A DNA stretch of 41,155 nucleotides from an uncultured Pseudomonadota bacterium (GTDB lineage Bacteria; Pseudomonadota; Zetaproteobacteria; Mariprofundales; Mariprofundaceae), in NCBI GenBank assembly GCA_913055645.1, contig CAJXLC010000018.1:1-41155 (forward strand), read 5' to 3'. A model generated the notes under the pieces. The model was given only the letters and a program-made list of their open reading frames with translations. It was not told the DNA's origin and ran no database searches. Positions 18,601 through 29,458 of the stretch are shown piece after piece (the first letter of the stretch is position 1; each line of letters begins with the position of its first letter). The position numbers were made by a program, and so were the translations under genes.

Positions 18601-18834
18601 CGCCCACATATTGTGGATAAATTATTATCTGATGAAGTGAATTTTATTGTCAATACAACTGAAGGTGAACGCTCGATTGCGGATTCAAAATCCATTCGTC
18701 AGGCAGCATTGGATAAGGGTATTGTGTATTTTACAACCATGGCAGGTGGATTGGCAGCTGCGCAATCCATGGCAAGTCATGACGATGTTACGACAGTGAA
18801 AAGTATTCAAGATTATCATAAAGGTGAGGCATAA
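15613..18834 (+). CDS. carB: Carbamoyl-phosphate synthase large subunit
   Basis: CarB makes carbamoyl phosphate from bicarbonate, ammonia (delivered by CarA) and two ATP, feeding pyrimidine and arginine synthesis. From the ATG at 15613 it has 1073 residues, equal to the usual length, and begins [16 protein letters not shown] as in E. coli. An upstream in-frame ATG at 15550 would add an unrelated leader; AGGAG at 15597-15601 supports 15613. Two ATP-grasp halves are visible, each with a '[13 protein letters not shown]'-like glycine-rich start, plus a C-terminal MGS-like domain. carA is not adjacent: apaH precedes it. greA follows after one base, a common arrangement. Confidence 0.97.
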   Translation: MPRCTDIQSIMILGAGPIVIGQACEFDYSGVQACKALKEDGFRVILVNSNPATIMTDPEFADATYIEPVTWEVVAKIIEKERPDAILPTMGGQTALNCALSLNKHGILKKFGVKLIGAQPEAIDKAEDRLLFKECMDRIGLEMARGGFAHSMQEARDLADDIGYPIIIRPSFTLGGSGGGIAYNPEEFEYIANSGIEASPTDEILVEESIIGWKEYEMEVMRDHADNCVIICSIENFDAMGVHTGDSITVAPAQTLTDKEYQRMRNASIAILREIGVETGGSNVQFAVNPVDGRLIVIEMNPRVSRSSALASKATGFPIAKIASKLAVGYTLDEIKNDITGETFAAFEPSIDYVVTKLPRFAFEKFQGADNRLTTQMKSVGEVMAIGRTFTESLGKAMRGLEVDSCGFDKSAPADMDETIFLQEKLAVPGTDRLWWMGEALRAGWSEEKVFDVTKVDSWFVRELAAIIELEQSLAGRNIADLSAADWRKAKREGLSDQRLAMLLNSDEQTVASSRTKLGITPVFKRVDTCAAEFEAKTPYMYSTYEDECEALPTNKKKIMVLGGGPNRIGQGIEFDYCCVHAAFALSEDGFETIMVNCNPETVSTDYDTSDRLYFEPLTFEDVMAIVAVENPTGVIVQFGGQTPLKLAESLQAAGVPIIGTSPDMIDLAEDRERFQKLLHDLKLLQPENGTARSTEEAVSVANEVGYPVVVRPSYVLGGRAMQIVHDDAGLLRYMNEAVQASPDHPVLLDRFLNQAIELDVDALCDGKRVVIGGIMEHIEEAGVHSGDSSCCLPPHSISDAMVAEVIRQTKALGMALNVFGLMNIQFALQGETLYVLEVNPRASRTVPFVSKATGVPLAKMAARIMSGQSLDDLGIDEVKQPSTFRAVKEAVFPFVKFRGVDPLLSPEMKSTGEVMGIAKEFPAAFAKAQLAGGSRLPDVGRAFVSVREADKHRVVELSKMLVDAGFEVLATEGTCNTLAEAGVVSTKVAKVIDGVRPHIVDKLLSDEVNFIVNTTEGERSIADSKSIRQAALDKGIVYFTTMAGGLAAAQSMASHDDVTTVKSIQDYHKGEA

Positions 18835-18835
18835 T

Positions 18836-19309
18836 ATGCAACGTGTCCCAATGACCAAACAAGGCGCAGAGAAATTACGCGAAGAATTGGCTTATACTAA
18901 AGGTGTTAAAAAACACGAGATTATTGCTGCTATTGAAGAAGCGCGTGCGCATGGTGATTTATCTGAAAATGCTGAATACCATGCGGCCAAAGAAGAGCAG
19001 GGTATGAATGAGGCCCGCATTAATATTTTGGAAGATAAATTAGCCAGAGCAGAGATTATTGATCCTTCAACTATGGATACGGATAAAATTGTATTTGGTG
19101 CCAAGGTTGAGTTGATTGATGCTGAAACTGAAAAGTCTGTGTCATACCAGATTGTTGGTGAAGATGAGGCAGATTTATCGCAAGGTAAAATCTCTATTAC
19201 ATCACCGATTGCACGTGCCTTGATTGGCAAAGAAGAAGGCGATGAAGCAATTGTGCGTGCGCCAGGTGGTGAGCGTGAATATGAAATTGTGAGTGTGGTG
19301 TACTCATAA
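18836..19309 (+). CDS. greA: Transcription elongation factor GreA
   Basis: GreA rescues backtracked RNA polymerase by stimulating cleavage of the extruded RNA 3' end. The 157 residues consist of an N-terminal coiled coil with the acidic tip ('[18 protein letters not shown]') and a C-terminal FKBP-like domain ('[18 protein letters not shown]'). I chose the ATG at 18836, which gives the family N-terminus [18 protein letters not shown] and has AAAGGTGAG upstream at the end of carB; an earlier ATG at 18824 lies inside carB. Its stop overlaps the next ATG as TAATG. Confidence 0.96.
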   Translation: MQRVPMTKQGAEKLREELAYTKGVKKHEIIAAIEEARAHGDLSENAEYHAAKEEQGMNEARINILEDKLARAEIIDPSTMDTDKIVFGAKVELIDAETEKSVSYQIVGEDEADLSQGKISITSPIARALIGKEEGDEAIVRAPGGEREYEIVSVVYS

Positions 19310-19797
19310 TGGCTATGCATGCTGCTTGCGTACGCATGGGGGCGCTCAGACTTTGTCTGGCGATGATACTTGGTTTGTTGCTGGTATCGGGCTATGTGGT
19401 GGCACCCATACTCTTTGCCAAGGCTGATAGTTCGATGCAAGCAGGCATGTTGGCTGGACACATCTTTCATATGGTGAATATGGGCGTGTTATTTTTAGCA
19501 GCCGCAGTGGCATCATTTTGGATGCGCTCGCACACAGCAGGACGTTTGAACTGGATATTGTTATTGCTGATTGCTGTATTGATTTCTATTAATGAGTTTG
19601 GCATTTCACCTTTGATACAAGCGATCAAAGATAGTGCAGGTGCCATTGATGCATTGGCAAAAGATGATCCACAACGTGTGCAATTTGGTATCTATCATGG
19701 TGTGAGTGCAGTGTGTCATTTACTGGCAACATTGATGGCTGCCTTACTTGTTGCTTTAGGCGGAAAATCCTGCAAAACCAAGTGTAAGCATGACTAA
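19309..19797 (+). CDS. DUF4149-type inner-membrane protein
   Basis: This small protein of 162 residues has about four hydrophobic segments, with the 'VAPILFAKADSSMQAGMLAGHIF' and 'FGISPLIQAIKD' stretches typical of the DUF4149 (TMEM205-like) family. Function is not known. The gene is locked into the carB-greA operon by 1-base and 8-base overlaps on its two sides. DUF4149 genes next to greA occur in betaproteobacteria, which supports the assignment. The C-terminal tail is short, Lys-rich and contains two Cys. Confidence 0.75.
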   Translation: MAMHAACVRMGALRLCLAMILGLLLVSGYVVAPILFAKADSSMQAGMLAGHIFHMVNMGVLFLAAAVASFWMRSHTAGRLNWILLLLIAVLISINEFGISPLIQAIKDSAGAIDALAKDDPQRVQFGIYHGVSAVCHLLATLMAALLVALGGKSCKTKCKHD

Positions 19798-20851
19798 AGT
19801 TACCGACTGGCTTAACCAACGTATGGCTGATACGCAGCTTATGATGTTGTTGGCTTCATTGTTTGGTATTTTTACCTTGGTATGGCTATTGGGCGATGTT
19901 TTGGCGCCAGTAATATTTGCCATTGCTCTAGCTTATGTATTGGACGGTATTGTACAATTATTGGTGCGTTTGCACATGCCTCGATTGCTGGCTGTGATTT
20001 TAGTATGTGTCGGCGCATTGTTAATGGTGTTGTTTACCATGCTTGCCGTATTACCATTGTTGACCGAACAAATCATGCGTTTGGTTCAGCATATCCCTCA
20101 GTATGTCACATCATTGCGCACCTTTTCGCATGAGATACAAACCAATTATGCCGAGTGGATCAATCCAGATATTTTGCAACAAATGATTGCTAGTGTATCC
20201 AAAAAAGCCCAAGAATGGGGCGGGGCAGTTGTTTCGATGTCGCTGTCATCGATTCCCAACCTTATTGCCTTGTTGGTATATGCTGTTTTGGTGCCTGTAT
20301 TGGTGTTCTTCTTATTGAAAGATAAAGATAATATTCTTACTTGGGGCAAAGGCTTCTTGCCGCGCGAACGTTCTTTATTGGGGCGTGTATGGCGTGAATT
20401 GGATATGCAAATTGGCAATTATATACGTGGTCGTTTTTGGGAATCATTTATGGTGGGCTTTGTTATGTGGCTTACGTATGTGATGATGGGGCATGAATAT
20501 GCGTTGTTGTTGGGGGTCTTGACAGGTATTTCTGTATGGATTCCATTTGTTGGTGCTGCAGTTGTAGCTTTGCCTGTATTGTTGTTATCCTTTTTCCAAT
20601 GGGGAATCGCAGATATGACCGTTTATGCGGTGCTGGCTTATGCGATTATCCAATTGATTGATGCCAATGTTGTGATTCCTTGGTTGTTTTCTGAGGTTGT
20701 AAATCTGCATCCGATTGCCATTATCGTGGCAGTGTTATTTTTTGGTAGTTTGTGGGGAATTTTGGGCGTGTTTATTGCCATTCCTATGGCTGCTTTGGTA
20801 CAAAGTGTATTGATTATCATTGCTGAACGAAGCACCCAACCTGTGACATAG
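19790..20851 (+). CDS. AI-2E family transporter (PerM/TqsA-like)
   Basis: The gene encodes a polytopic inner-membrane protein of 353 residues with the family layout: N-terminal membrane segments ('LVWLLGDVLAPVIFAIALAY'), a long periplasmic stretch (about residues 100-155, 'EQIMRLVQHIPQYVTSLRTF'), then a C-terminal membrane block with 'GVLTGISVWIPFVGAAV' and 'ANVVIPWLFSEVVNLHPIAI'. Members export small molecules such as AI-2, or ions, and the substrate cannot be told from sequence. It starts inside the 3' end of the DUF4149 gene (8-base overlap) and closes the carB operon. Confidence 0.9.
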   Translation: MTKVTDWLNQRMADTQLMMLLASLFGIFTLVWLLGDVLAPVIFAIALAYVLDGIVQLLVRLHMPRLLAVILVCVGALLMVLFTMLAVLPLLTEQIMRLVQHIPQYVTSLRTFSHEIQTNYAEWINPDILQQMIASVSKKAQEWGGAVVSMSLSSIPNLIALLVYAVLVPVLVFFLLKDKDNILTWGKGFLPRERSLLGRVWRELDMQIGNYIRGRFWESFMVGFVMWLTYVMMGHEYALLLGVLTGISVWIPFVGAAVVALPVLLLSFFQWGIADMTVYAVLAYAIIQLIDANVVIPWLFSEVVNLHPIAIIVAVLFFGSLWGILGVFIAIPMAALVQSVLIIIAERSTQPVT

Positions 20852-20901
20852 ATTTAAGAAATTGTTTTTTCCAATAAAATTAAAAAAGAGGATTTAATAC
20901 T

Positions 20902-21987
20902 ATGACAAGATTATTTAATTTTAGTGCAGGCCCAGCCATGCTACCAACTGCTGTTATCAAGCGTGCACAGCAGGAAATGTTGGATTGGAATGGTTCAGGC
21001 ATGTCGGTTATGGAAATGAGTCATCGCGGTAAAGAATATATGTCGATTGCTTCAAAAGCCGAACAAGACTTACGCGATGTAATGACTATTCCTGACAACT
21101 ATAAAGTCTTATTTCTCCAAGGTGGTGCATCGTTACAATTTGCCATGGTTCCGTTTAATTTATTGGCAGGTAAGCAAAGTGCTGATTATATTAATACAGG
21201 TGTATGGTCAAAGAAAGCCATTGCCGAAGCTAAGCGTTACTGTGATGTGAATATTGCAGCAGATACTTCAAGCAATGGTTTTACCACTGTGCCAACACAA
21301 GTCGAATTAAAATTAAATCCTGATGCAGCTTATGTGCATTATACACCCAATGAAACCATTGGCGGTGTTGAATTTGATTATATCCCAGAGACAGGCGATG
21401 TGCCTCTTGTTGCCGATATGTCTTCAACCATCCTTTCGCGTCCCATTGATGTTTCTAAATTTGGTGTCATTTATGCAGGTGCGCAAAAGAATATTGGCCC
21501 TGCTGGTTTGGCAATTGTGATTATTCGTGAAGATTTGTTGGGAAATGCACCAGAGAGTACACCCGCGATGTTGAATTATGAAATTGCTGCTAGCAATGGC
21601 TCGATGTATAACACACCAGCAACATACAGTTGGTATATGGCAGGCTTGGTGTTTGAATGGATTAAAGAGCAGGGTGGGCTTCAAGCCATGGGAGAAATCA
21701 ACCAACGCAAGGCAGAGAAATTGTATGCAGTTATTGATAACAGTGCTTTTTATGCTAACCCAGTGCCAAAACACAACCGTTCTTGGATGAATGTGCCGTT
21801 TACATTGCCCGATGCCGATTTGGATGCAGATTTCCTTGCTGGCGCAGCAGAGAAAGGATTAATTACACTCAAAGGACATCGTTCTGTGGGTGGTATGCGC
21901 GCAAGTATTTACAATGCTATGCCTGAAGAAGGTGTGGATGCACTTGTTGCTTATATGGAAGAGTTTGAAAAGAACCAAAGTTTATAG
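20902..21987 (+). CDS. serC: Phosphoserine aminotransferase
   Basis: SerC is a PLP enzyme that transaminates 3-phosphohydroxypyruvate with glutamate to give phosphoserine; it also serves in pyridoxine synthesis. The 361 residues match the family. The N-terminus 'FNFSAGPAMLP' is diagnostic, the PLP-binding lysine is Lys196 (AGAQKNIGPAG), and the C-terminal 'GHRSVGGMRASIYNAMPEEGV' closes the fold. An AAGAGGA ribosome site precedes the ATG. It is separated from serA by a terminator, so the two serine genes are adjacent but probably separate transcripts. Confidence 0.97.
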   Translation: MTRLFNFSAGPAMLPTAVIKRAQQEMLDWNGSGMSVMEMSHRGKEYMSIASKAEQDLRDVMTIPDNYKVLFLQGGASLQFAMVPFNLLAGKQSADYINTGVWSKKAIAEAKRYCDVNIAADTSSNGFTTVPTQVELKLNPDAAYVHYTPNETIGGVEFDYIPETGDVPLVADMSSTILSRPIDVSKFGVIYAGAQKNIGPAGLAIVIIREDLLGNAPESTPAMLNYEIAASNGSMYNTPATYSWYMAGLVFEWIKEQGGLQAMGEINQRKAEKLYAVIDNSAFYANPVPKHNRSWMNVPFTLPDADLDADFLAGAAEKGLITLKGHRSVGGMRASIYNAMPEEGVDALVAYMEEFEKNQSL

Positions 21988-22005
21988 GTTTAAAGCAGTT
22001 AAAGT

Positions 22006-22040
22006 AAAAGCCCTTTGTGAAAGCAGGGGGCTTTTTTATT
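22006..22040 (+). terminator. Intrinsic terminator after serC
   Basis: AAAAGCCC (22006-22013) pairs with GGGCTTTT (22028-22035), with a 14-base loop, followed directly by further T residues (TTTTTTATTTT). It lies 19 bases after the serC stop. Confidence 0.85.
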
Positions 22041-22145
22041 TTCGTTTGACCTACACAACCAAGCTTATAGGCTCTCACCGCAATCCGTTGCTGATTCTTG
22101 ATGAGATTGCACAGAAGCATACCTATGGCTAACGGAGCATCACCC

Positions 22146-23747
22146 ATGAAACAATCTTGCCCTAAAGTTTGGATTGCCGATAAAATGAGCCAACGTGCCA
22201 TTGAAGTGTTTCGTTCGCGCGGCATTGAAGTGGATTATAACCCTGGCTTATCGGTTGAAGAACAAATCAAAATTGCGGGTCAGTATGATGGTATTGCAGT
22301 GCGCTCATCCACGACACTTAAAGCTGAACTTTTAGATGCCGCAGAAAATATCAAAGTGATTGGTAGGGCAGGCATTGGTGTGGATAATATTGATGTGCAG
22401 ACATGTTCTCGCCGTGGTGTGGTGGTGATGAACACGCCTTTTGGTAACACAATCACCACAGCGGAATTGGCTGTGGCGCATATCGTTGCAGCTGCGCGTC
22501 AGATTCCACAAGCCACAGCATCAACACGGGATGGTAAATGGGAAAAAGCATCATTTATGGGCATGGAGTTGACTGGCAAAAAAGCTGGTGTGATTGGTGC
22601 GGGAAATATTGGTGCGATTGTTTGTGACCGTTTGAAAGGGCTGCATATGTCGGTCTATGTTTATGATCCATTTATTTCCGATGAACGTGCTTCTGCTATG
22701 GGTGTAACCAAGATTGATACCGTAGCCGAATTGGCACAACTGGTGGATATATTGACCATTCATGTGCCATTGCTGGATGTAACACGTAATTTAATCAATG
22801 CGGATATTCTGAAAAACATGAAAAAAGGCTCGATTCTTGTGAACTGTGCCCGTGGTGGTATTGTGGATGAGAAGGCTTTGTATAAAGTCTGTAAATCTGG
22901 GCACTTACGCGCCGCTGCTCTTGATGTGTATGAAGATGAGCCAGCCAGAGATAACCCATTATTTGAATTGGATAATGTGACTTTCACGCCACATATCGGT
23001 GCGTGCAGTGATGAAGCACAGGAAAATGTTGCTGTGCAAGTTGCTGAGCAAATGTCGGACTATTTATTGACTGGTAGTGTCAGCAATGCTGTGAATGTGC
23101 CATCACTCTCGGAAGAAGAAGCGGCAGCATTGCTTCCTTATATGTCGCTTTCTGAAAAATTAGGGCAATTTATGGGGCAGGTAATGCGCCCTGGTTATAG
23201 CAAGCTTACGGTGCGTTTTGAGGGTGCTGTGAGCAAGTTAAACCGCCAGCCTTTACTCAATGCAGTATTACAAGGTTTGTTATCGCGTAGTATGGATGAA
23301 GTGAATGTTGTGAATGCCATGGTGCTGGCAAAAGAGCGCGGTATTGAAATAGAAGACGTATCATGCGATACATCGGATCACTTCGCTAGCCTCATTCGTT
23401 TGGAATTGACGGGTGATGATGGACATCGTTGTGTATCGGGCACGGTATTTGATGGTACACGTGCGCGTTTGGTGAGCATTGATGATTGTGAGATTGAAAT
23501 GGCTCCTGCAGGGCGTTTATTATTTATTGAAAATCGTGATAAACCAGGTGTGGTTGCTGCAATGGGTTCGATTTTAGCCGATGAAAATATCAATATTGGC
23601 GATTTCCGTTTGGGTCGTCGTGAAGGTAAGGCTGAAGCGGTTGCTTTGGTGGGTATTGATTCTGAACCGAGTGCGAACGTTATCGAAAAACTTGAAGCAT
23701 TGGAAAATGTGGTGACCGTACGTTACGTTTCTTTGGAGGATGTGTGA
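22146..23747 (+). CDS. serA: D-3-phosphoglycerate dehydrogenase (long form with ACT domain)
   Basis: SerA oxidises 3-phosphoglycerate with NAD, the first step to serine, and is normally inhibited by serine through its C-terminal domains. From the ATG at 22146 (ACGGAG upstream) it has 533 residues, the long form with an intervening domain plus ACT domain. The NAD loop is 'GVIGAGNIGAIV'; the catalytic Arg is in 'NCARGGIVDE', the Glu in 'DVYEDEPARD' and the His in 'TPHIGACSDEAQ'. The ACT domain reads 'LLFIENRDKPGVVAAMGSIL'. The stop overlaps the hisZ GTG start. Confidence 0.96.
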   Translation: MKQSCPKVWIADKMSQRAIEVFRSRGIEVDYNPGLSVEEQIKIAGQYDGIAVRSSTTLKAELLDAAENIKVIGRAGIGVDNIDVQTCSRRGVVVMNTPFGNTITTAELAVAHIVAAARQIPQATASTRDGKWEKASFMGMELTGKKAGVIGAGNIGAIVCDRLKGLHMSVYVYDPFISDERASAMGVTKIDTVAELAQLVDILTIHVPLLDVTRNLINADILKNMKKGSILVNCARGGIVDEKALYKVCKSGHLRAAALDVYEDEPARDNPLFELDNVTFTPHIGACSDEAQENVAVQVAEQMSDYLLTGSVSNAVNVPSLSEEEAAALLPYMSLSEKLGQFMGQVMRPGYSKLTVRFEGAVSKLNRQPLLNAVLQGLLSRSMDEVNVVNAMVLAKERGIEIEDVSCDTSDHFASLIRLELTGDDGHRCVSGTVFDGTRARLVSIDDCEIEMAPAGRLLFIENRDKPGVVAAMGSILADENINIGDFRLGRREGKAEAVALVGIDSEPSANVIEKLEALENVVTVRYVSLEDV

Positions 23748-24694
23748 GTGTATTAAAACCAATCCTTGGTCTTGAGGATGCTTTTGGAGAGCAGGCAAGT
23801 CATTTGCGCGCTTTGCAATTTCAGTTGTTTGAAATTTATAATAAAGCGGGTTTCTCCGAAGTTATTCCACCACTGGTAGAGCGTCCGCAATCGTTGGTTT
23901 CTGGTGCTGGGCGTTTTTTATCCGATCAAACCTTGGTTTTTTCAGATCCTGCCGATGCTGGGCAATTAGCGATTCGCCCTGATATAACGCCACAGGTAGC
24001 GCGCATTGCTGCTACGCGTATGCAATCTTCTGATGCATTGAAATTATATTATTCAGGGCAAGTGATGTTGGCGCGACCTGATGCTCGTTCTGGCTCTAGG
24101 CAGCAATGGCAGACAGGTGTGGAGTATTTGGGTGTATCAGGCGAAGCTGGGGATGTGGAAGTCATGCATCTTGCGGGTCTTTCTATGCAAGCAGCAGGTT
24201 TTTCTTCACCGGTATTGCAGGTAGGGCATATGGGGCTTATTAGTGCACTGACTGAGGGCAGCGAAACAACACTTGAAACTTGGGTAAAAACCTTATCAAG
24301 ACGCTCTCCAGAAGATATGCTAAACCAGCTCGCTAATGAAGATTTGCCGCAAGTTAATAAAGACGCATTGATGGCATTGGCAGCAGGGCAGGGCGATGAT
24401 GTTTGGTTGGCTGAGATTGCAAATCAAATCAATGATGATTTTGCAACGGCTGCACAAGAGCTTTTGCAATTGGTGCAAACAGTTGAATCTCGTTTGGTTG
24501 GTGAAGTAACTATTCAGATTGAAGTCGCGGTTGTGCCACGCTTTTTGTACCATAGTGGTATGGTGTTCAGTGGTTTTGCCGATGGCTCATCGCGTGCTTT
24601 ATTGCATGGCGGACGTTATGATGAAATGATGAAAGCACATGGTCGTGCCATGCCAGCAACGGGTTTTTCGTTTGACCTATGGGCTTGGCTGTAA
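23744..24694 (+). CDS. hisZ: ATP phosphoribosyltransferase regulatory subunit HisZ
   Basis: HisZ is a histidyl-tRNA-synthetase-like protein without aminoacylation activity. It partners the short HisG to form the first, feedback-regulated enzyme of histidine synthesis. The 316 residues include class II motif 2-like sequence ('LKLYYSGQVMLARPDARSGS') and the 'LLHGGRYDEMM' segment; it is shorter than HisS and lacks the anticodon domain. The start is GTG at 23744, overlapping the serA stop, with GGAGGA at 23735-23740. hisZ next to purA is common where hisG is the short form, so a short hisG should exist elsewhere in the genome. Confidence 0.93.
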   Translation: MSVLKPILGLEDAFGEQASHLRALQFQLFEIYNKAGFSEVIPPLVERPQSLVSGAGRFLSDQTLVFSDPADAGQLAIRPDITPQVARIAATRMQSSDALKLYYSGQVMLARPDARSGSRQQWQTGVEYLGVSGEAGDVEVMHLAGLSMQAAGFSSPVLQVGHMGLISALTEGSETTLETWVKTLSRRSPEDMLNQLANEDLPQVNKDALMALAAGQGDDVWLAEIANQINDDFATAAQELLQLVQTVESRLVGEVTIQIEVAVVPRFLYHSGMVFSGFADGSSRALLHGGRYDEMMKAHGRAMPATGFSFDLWAWL

Positions 24695-24752
24695 GCAATT
24701 GAGTGTAGATTTTTAATAGTTTTTCCGCCTTTTAAGGCGAATTGGGGATAAG

Positions 24753-26048
24753 ATGACAAATACAGTAGCGATTGGTATTCAATGGGGTGATGAAGGCAAG
24801 GGAAAAGTTGTCGACTTGCTTGCGCCTAAGATGGATGTTGTAGCACGTTTCCAAGGTGGTCCAAATGCAGGGCATACCTTGGTAATTGGTGACCAGAAGA
24901 CTGTATTGAATCATATTCCATCGGGTATTTTGCATAGTAATATTCTTAGCCTAATTGGTAATGGTACCGTCGTTGACCCATTTCGTTTGGTGGAAGAGTT
25001 GGACATGCTTTTGGCTGCGGATATTCCAGTCAATGATAGGTTGCGTATTTCTGACCGCTGTCAGCTTATTCTGCCATATCACCGTGCTTTGGATGCGGCG
25101 CGTGAAGCCGCAAAGGGTAAAGGCAAGATTGGTACAACAGGGCGTGGTATTGGCCCATGTTATGAAGATAAAACGGCACGTCGTGGTATTCGCCTAGTGG
25201 ATTTGAATGCGAATGATTTGGATGCGCGTATTGACGAGAATCTTCGTTATGTGAATTTTATGCTGGTGGAATTTTTGGGTGCCGAAGCAGTATCCAAAGA
25301 ATCTGTTGTAAAAGCCTTGGATTTGGCGCGTGAACGTTTGTTACCATTGGCTGCAGATGTTCCATTGATTCTTCATCAGAATATTAAAGCTGGTAAAAAT
25401 ATTCTTTATGAAGGTGCGCAAGGTTCAATGTTGGATGTTGATCATGGTACTTATCCATTTGTAACCTCATCAAACACCGTTTCAGGTGCTGCTCTTGCTG
25501 GTCTTGGTGTTGGACCAAAAGAAGTGCATGAGGTACTTGGTATTTGTAAAGCCTACACCACTCGCGTAGGTGCAGGGCCTTTCCCAACAGAGCTTTATAA
25601 TGCCGATGGTATGTGTGATATAAAAAAAGCAGGCAAACATATGGCTGAAAAAGGGCAAGAATTTGGTGCAACCACGGGTCGCCCTCGTCGTACAGGTTGG
25701 TTTGATGCTGTTGTGGTGCAACATGCTGTACGCATCAACGGCGTGACTGGTTTGGCAGTTACTAAGTTGGATGTCTTGGATGGCTTGGAAGAAGTGAAGT
25801 TATGTATTGCTTATGAACGCAATGGTGAACGTTTGGAATCTATTCCTGCATGTGCCAAAGCGTTGGATGAATGTACACCCATTTATGAAACATTGGCCGG
25901 TTGGTCTGACAACACTTTTGGTTTGAAAGATGTGACTCAGCTTCCTGATGCAGCGAAAGCATTGCTCAAACGTATTGAAGAAGTATGTGCTTGCCCTGTA
26001 ACGATGTTATCAACAGGTCCTGATCGCGATCATATTTGTCATCTATAA
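24753..26048 (+). CDS. purA: Adenylosuccinate synthetase
   Basis: PurA joins IMP and aspartate with GTP to form adenylosuccinate, the committed step to AMP. The 431 residues match the family. The GTP-binding P-loop is GDEGKGK (residues 12-18), followed by 'FQGGPNAGHT' and the 'GTTGRGIGPCYEDK' signature. The ATG at 24753 is preceded by GGGGA. It follows hisZ after 58 bases, with a small CGCCTT-TT-AAGGCG inverted repeat in the gap (24727-24740) that is too short to be a terminator. Confidence 0.97.
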   Translation: MTNTVAIGIQWGDEGKGKVVDLLAPKMDVVARFQGGPNAGHTLVIGDQKTVLNHIPSGILHSNILSLIGNGTVVDPFRLVEELDMLLAADIPVNDRLRISDRCQLILPYHRALDAAREAAKGKGKIGTTGRGIGPCYEDKTARRGIRLVDLNANDLDARIDENLRYVNFMLVEFLGAEAVSKESVVKALDLARERLLPLAADVPLILHQNIKAGKNILYEGAQGSMLDVDHGTYPFVTSSNTVSGAALAGLGVGPKEVHEVLGICKAYTTRVGAGPFPTELYNADGMCDIKKAGKHMAEKGQEFGATTGRPRRTGWFDAVVVQHAVRINGVTGLAVTKLDVLDGLEEVKLCIAYERNGERLESIPACAKALDECTPIYETLAGWSDNTFGLKDVTQLPDAAKALLKRIEEVCACPVTMLSTGPDRDHICHL

Positions 26049-26077
26049 ATCATTGCGTTTGAGGTAAGTGGTAATAT

Positions 26078-26520
26078 ATGGATTATGATGAGTTACTAAG
26101 TATTCATAAAAAAGCATTTGCACTCAATGATAAGGAAAAACTTATTTTGGAGAGTTTTGCGTTTTCAAGATGGTGATATTTCTGTAAAATCAGGTTCAGT
26201 ATTAGCATTTTGCGGCTTAATTATTGCAACATCCATTGTTCAACTTACTGCTTCAAGCGATTCATATATTTTCATACTAAAAGATAGCTTTTCTTGGTAT
26301 ATTAATGGCGTAGGATTGATGTTGCTTTTTTTAAGTGCAGGCGTTTGTTTGAGAGCTTTAACGGTATCTCCAAGCTATTCAAAAGATGGGAAAGAAAGAA
26401 GCACTTGTTCAATTTTATACTTTATGTATCTTGCGAAAGAAGCTTGTTTCTTTCTCTGTGAAACTAACGGCATTTGGCTCACTCTGTGTGTTGATTTCAC
26501 TTTTATTGAGTACTCTGTAA
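26078..26520 (+). pseudogene. Small membrane-protein gene with two +1 frameshifts
   Basis: An ATG at 26078 with GAGGTAAG upstream opens a frame (MDYDELLSIHKKAFALNDKE...) that stops at 26174. A second frame, without its own ribosome site, carries two strong membrane segments (from 'SGSVLAFCGLIIATSIVQL'). A third frame from about 26386 gives 'MGKKEALVQFYTLCILRKKL', then a last membrane segment, and stops at 26520. Joining the three with single-base corrections near 26163-26176 and 26381-26386 (an A4 run) gives one sensible protein of about 145 residues with three membrane helices. I do not recognise the family. Either the gene is decaying or both sites are sequence errors. Confidence 0.6.
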
Positions 26521-28631
<2,111 letters not shown>

Positions 28632-28633
<2 letters not shown>

Positions 28634-28664
28634 GCAGTTATTACTGCTTGGTATATTTATTTTC
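28632..28664 (+). terminator. Probable terminator of thiC
   Basis: AAGCAGT (28632-28638) pairs with ACTGCTT (28643-28649) around TATT, followed by a T-rich stretch (TATATTTATTTT). The stem starts within the thiC stop codon. The T tract is interrupted, so termination may be partial. Confidence 0.55.
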
Positions 28665-28669
28665 GCGGC

Positions 28670-28723
28670 ATTCCCGCGCAGGCGGGAATCTAGGATTTAC
28701 TGTCTACCCGATCAGGTCGGGTA
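28670..28723. repeat. Double-hairpin intergenic repeat (CATTCCCGC type)
   Basis: Two adjacent perfect hairpins are present: ATTCCCGC/GCGGGAAT (28670-28677 with 28682-28689, loop GCAG) and TACCCGA/TCGGGTA (28705-28711 with 28717-28723, loop TCAGG), followed by TGACGGGATGAC. The 'cattcccgcgcaggcgggaatc' look is that of dispersed intergenic repeats found in many proteobacterial genomes. The number of copies elsewhere cannot be seen from this window. Confidence 0.65.
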
Positions 28724-28842
28724 TGACGGGATGACTTATGCATAGTTTTCCTAGTTTTTTTAAGTGAATATTTTGTATGGCTTGGCAGCAGAATTTGTGC
28801 TGATAGACTATAATATTATCGCTAGATTGATAGGAGGCAGAG

Positions 28843-29298
28843 ATGCTAAAAGCCCGTGATATTATGAATGCTGAACCACCTTATTGTGACTTGGATACCT
28901 CGATTCAGGATGTTTCTAAGCGTTTTGCTGAAGAAGAAATATCAGGCATGTTGGTTTTGGATGATGATAAACGCTTGCTGGGTGTGATTACTGAAAGTGA
29001 TTTGATTGATCAACAGGCTAAGTTGCATTTGCCTACTGCGATAGCTGTATTTGATATGGTGATTCCGTTAGGTGAAGAAAAGTTTGAACGAGAGCTTTCT
29101 CGTATGCAGGCAATGACAGCGGAAAATTTAATGTCGATGGATGTGCGCAGTGTCGATGTGAATACAGATTTGGCTGAAATTGCCAGCTTGATGGGTGAGG
29201 TGGATGTCCATCATTTGCCTGTACTTGAAGATGGTACTGTGGCGGGTTTAATTTCAAGACGTGAAATTATTCAGGCATTGGCTGGGAAACTCTCTTAA
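28843..29298 (+). CDS. CBS-domain pair protein
   Basis: This 151-residue protein consists essentially of two CBS domains. The first runs from 'KARDIMNAEPPYCDLDTSIQDV' to 'GVITESDLIDQ', the second from 'TAENLMSMDVRSVDVNTDLAEI' to 'AGLISRREIIQAL'. CBS pairs bind adenosine nucleotides and act as energy or ligand sensors, usually controlling a partner enzyme or channel; no partner is next to it. A strong AGGAGG site precedes the ATG. It is monocistronic, flanked on both sides by hairpin-type repeats. Confidence 0.93.
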   Translation: MLKARDIMNAEPPYCDLDTSIQDVSKRFAEEEISGMLVLDDDKRLLGVITESDLIDQQAKLHLPTAIAVFDMVIPLGEEKFERELSRMQAMTAENLMSMDVRSVDVNTDLAEIASLMGEVDVHHLPVLEDGTVAGLISRREIIQALAGKLS

Positions 29299-29332
29299 CT
29301 AAGTCCGACCTAGATAAATGCTAATGAAAGCT

Positions 29333-29409
29333 GTCATCTCGACCGAAGCAGAGAGATTTATTTCACAACACATTGATAATAAAGATCTTTCGACTTCGCT
29401 CAAGATGAC
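29333..29409. repeat. 77-bp imperfect inverted repeat (MITE-like)
   Basis: GTCATCTCGACCGAAGC at the left end mirrors GTCATCTTGAGCGAAGT read from the right end on the other strand (29409 inward), with the arms continuing in mostly paired form (AGAGAT/AAGATC) to a short AT-rich centre. The termini GTCATCT-GA resemble mobile intergenic hairpins seen in many genomes. It sits between the CBS gene and tsaE and may be transcribed as a long hairpin. Confidence 0.6.
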
Positions 29410-29458
29410 CAATGGTGTCAAATAGCGTTAATCATTGGGAATGACAGAGGAATAACGT

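Noticed and set aside
18087-18695. Long antisense open frame in carB (202 residues)
   Set aside because: It lies fully inside carB, is Ser/Thr-rich low-information sequence and has no start signals; it is a shadow of the coding strand.
18892-19470. Antisense open frame across greA (192 residues)
   Set aside because: It overlaps two well-supported plus-strand genes and matches no family pattern.
24727-24740. CGCCTT-TT-AAGGCG inverted repeat before purA as a terminator
   Set aside because: The stem is short, the two-base loop is strained and no T tract follows.
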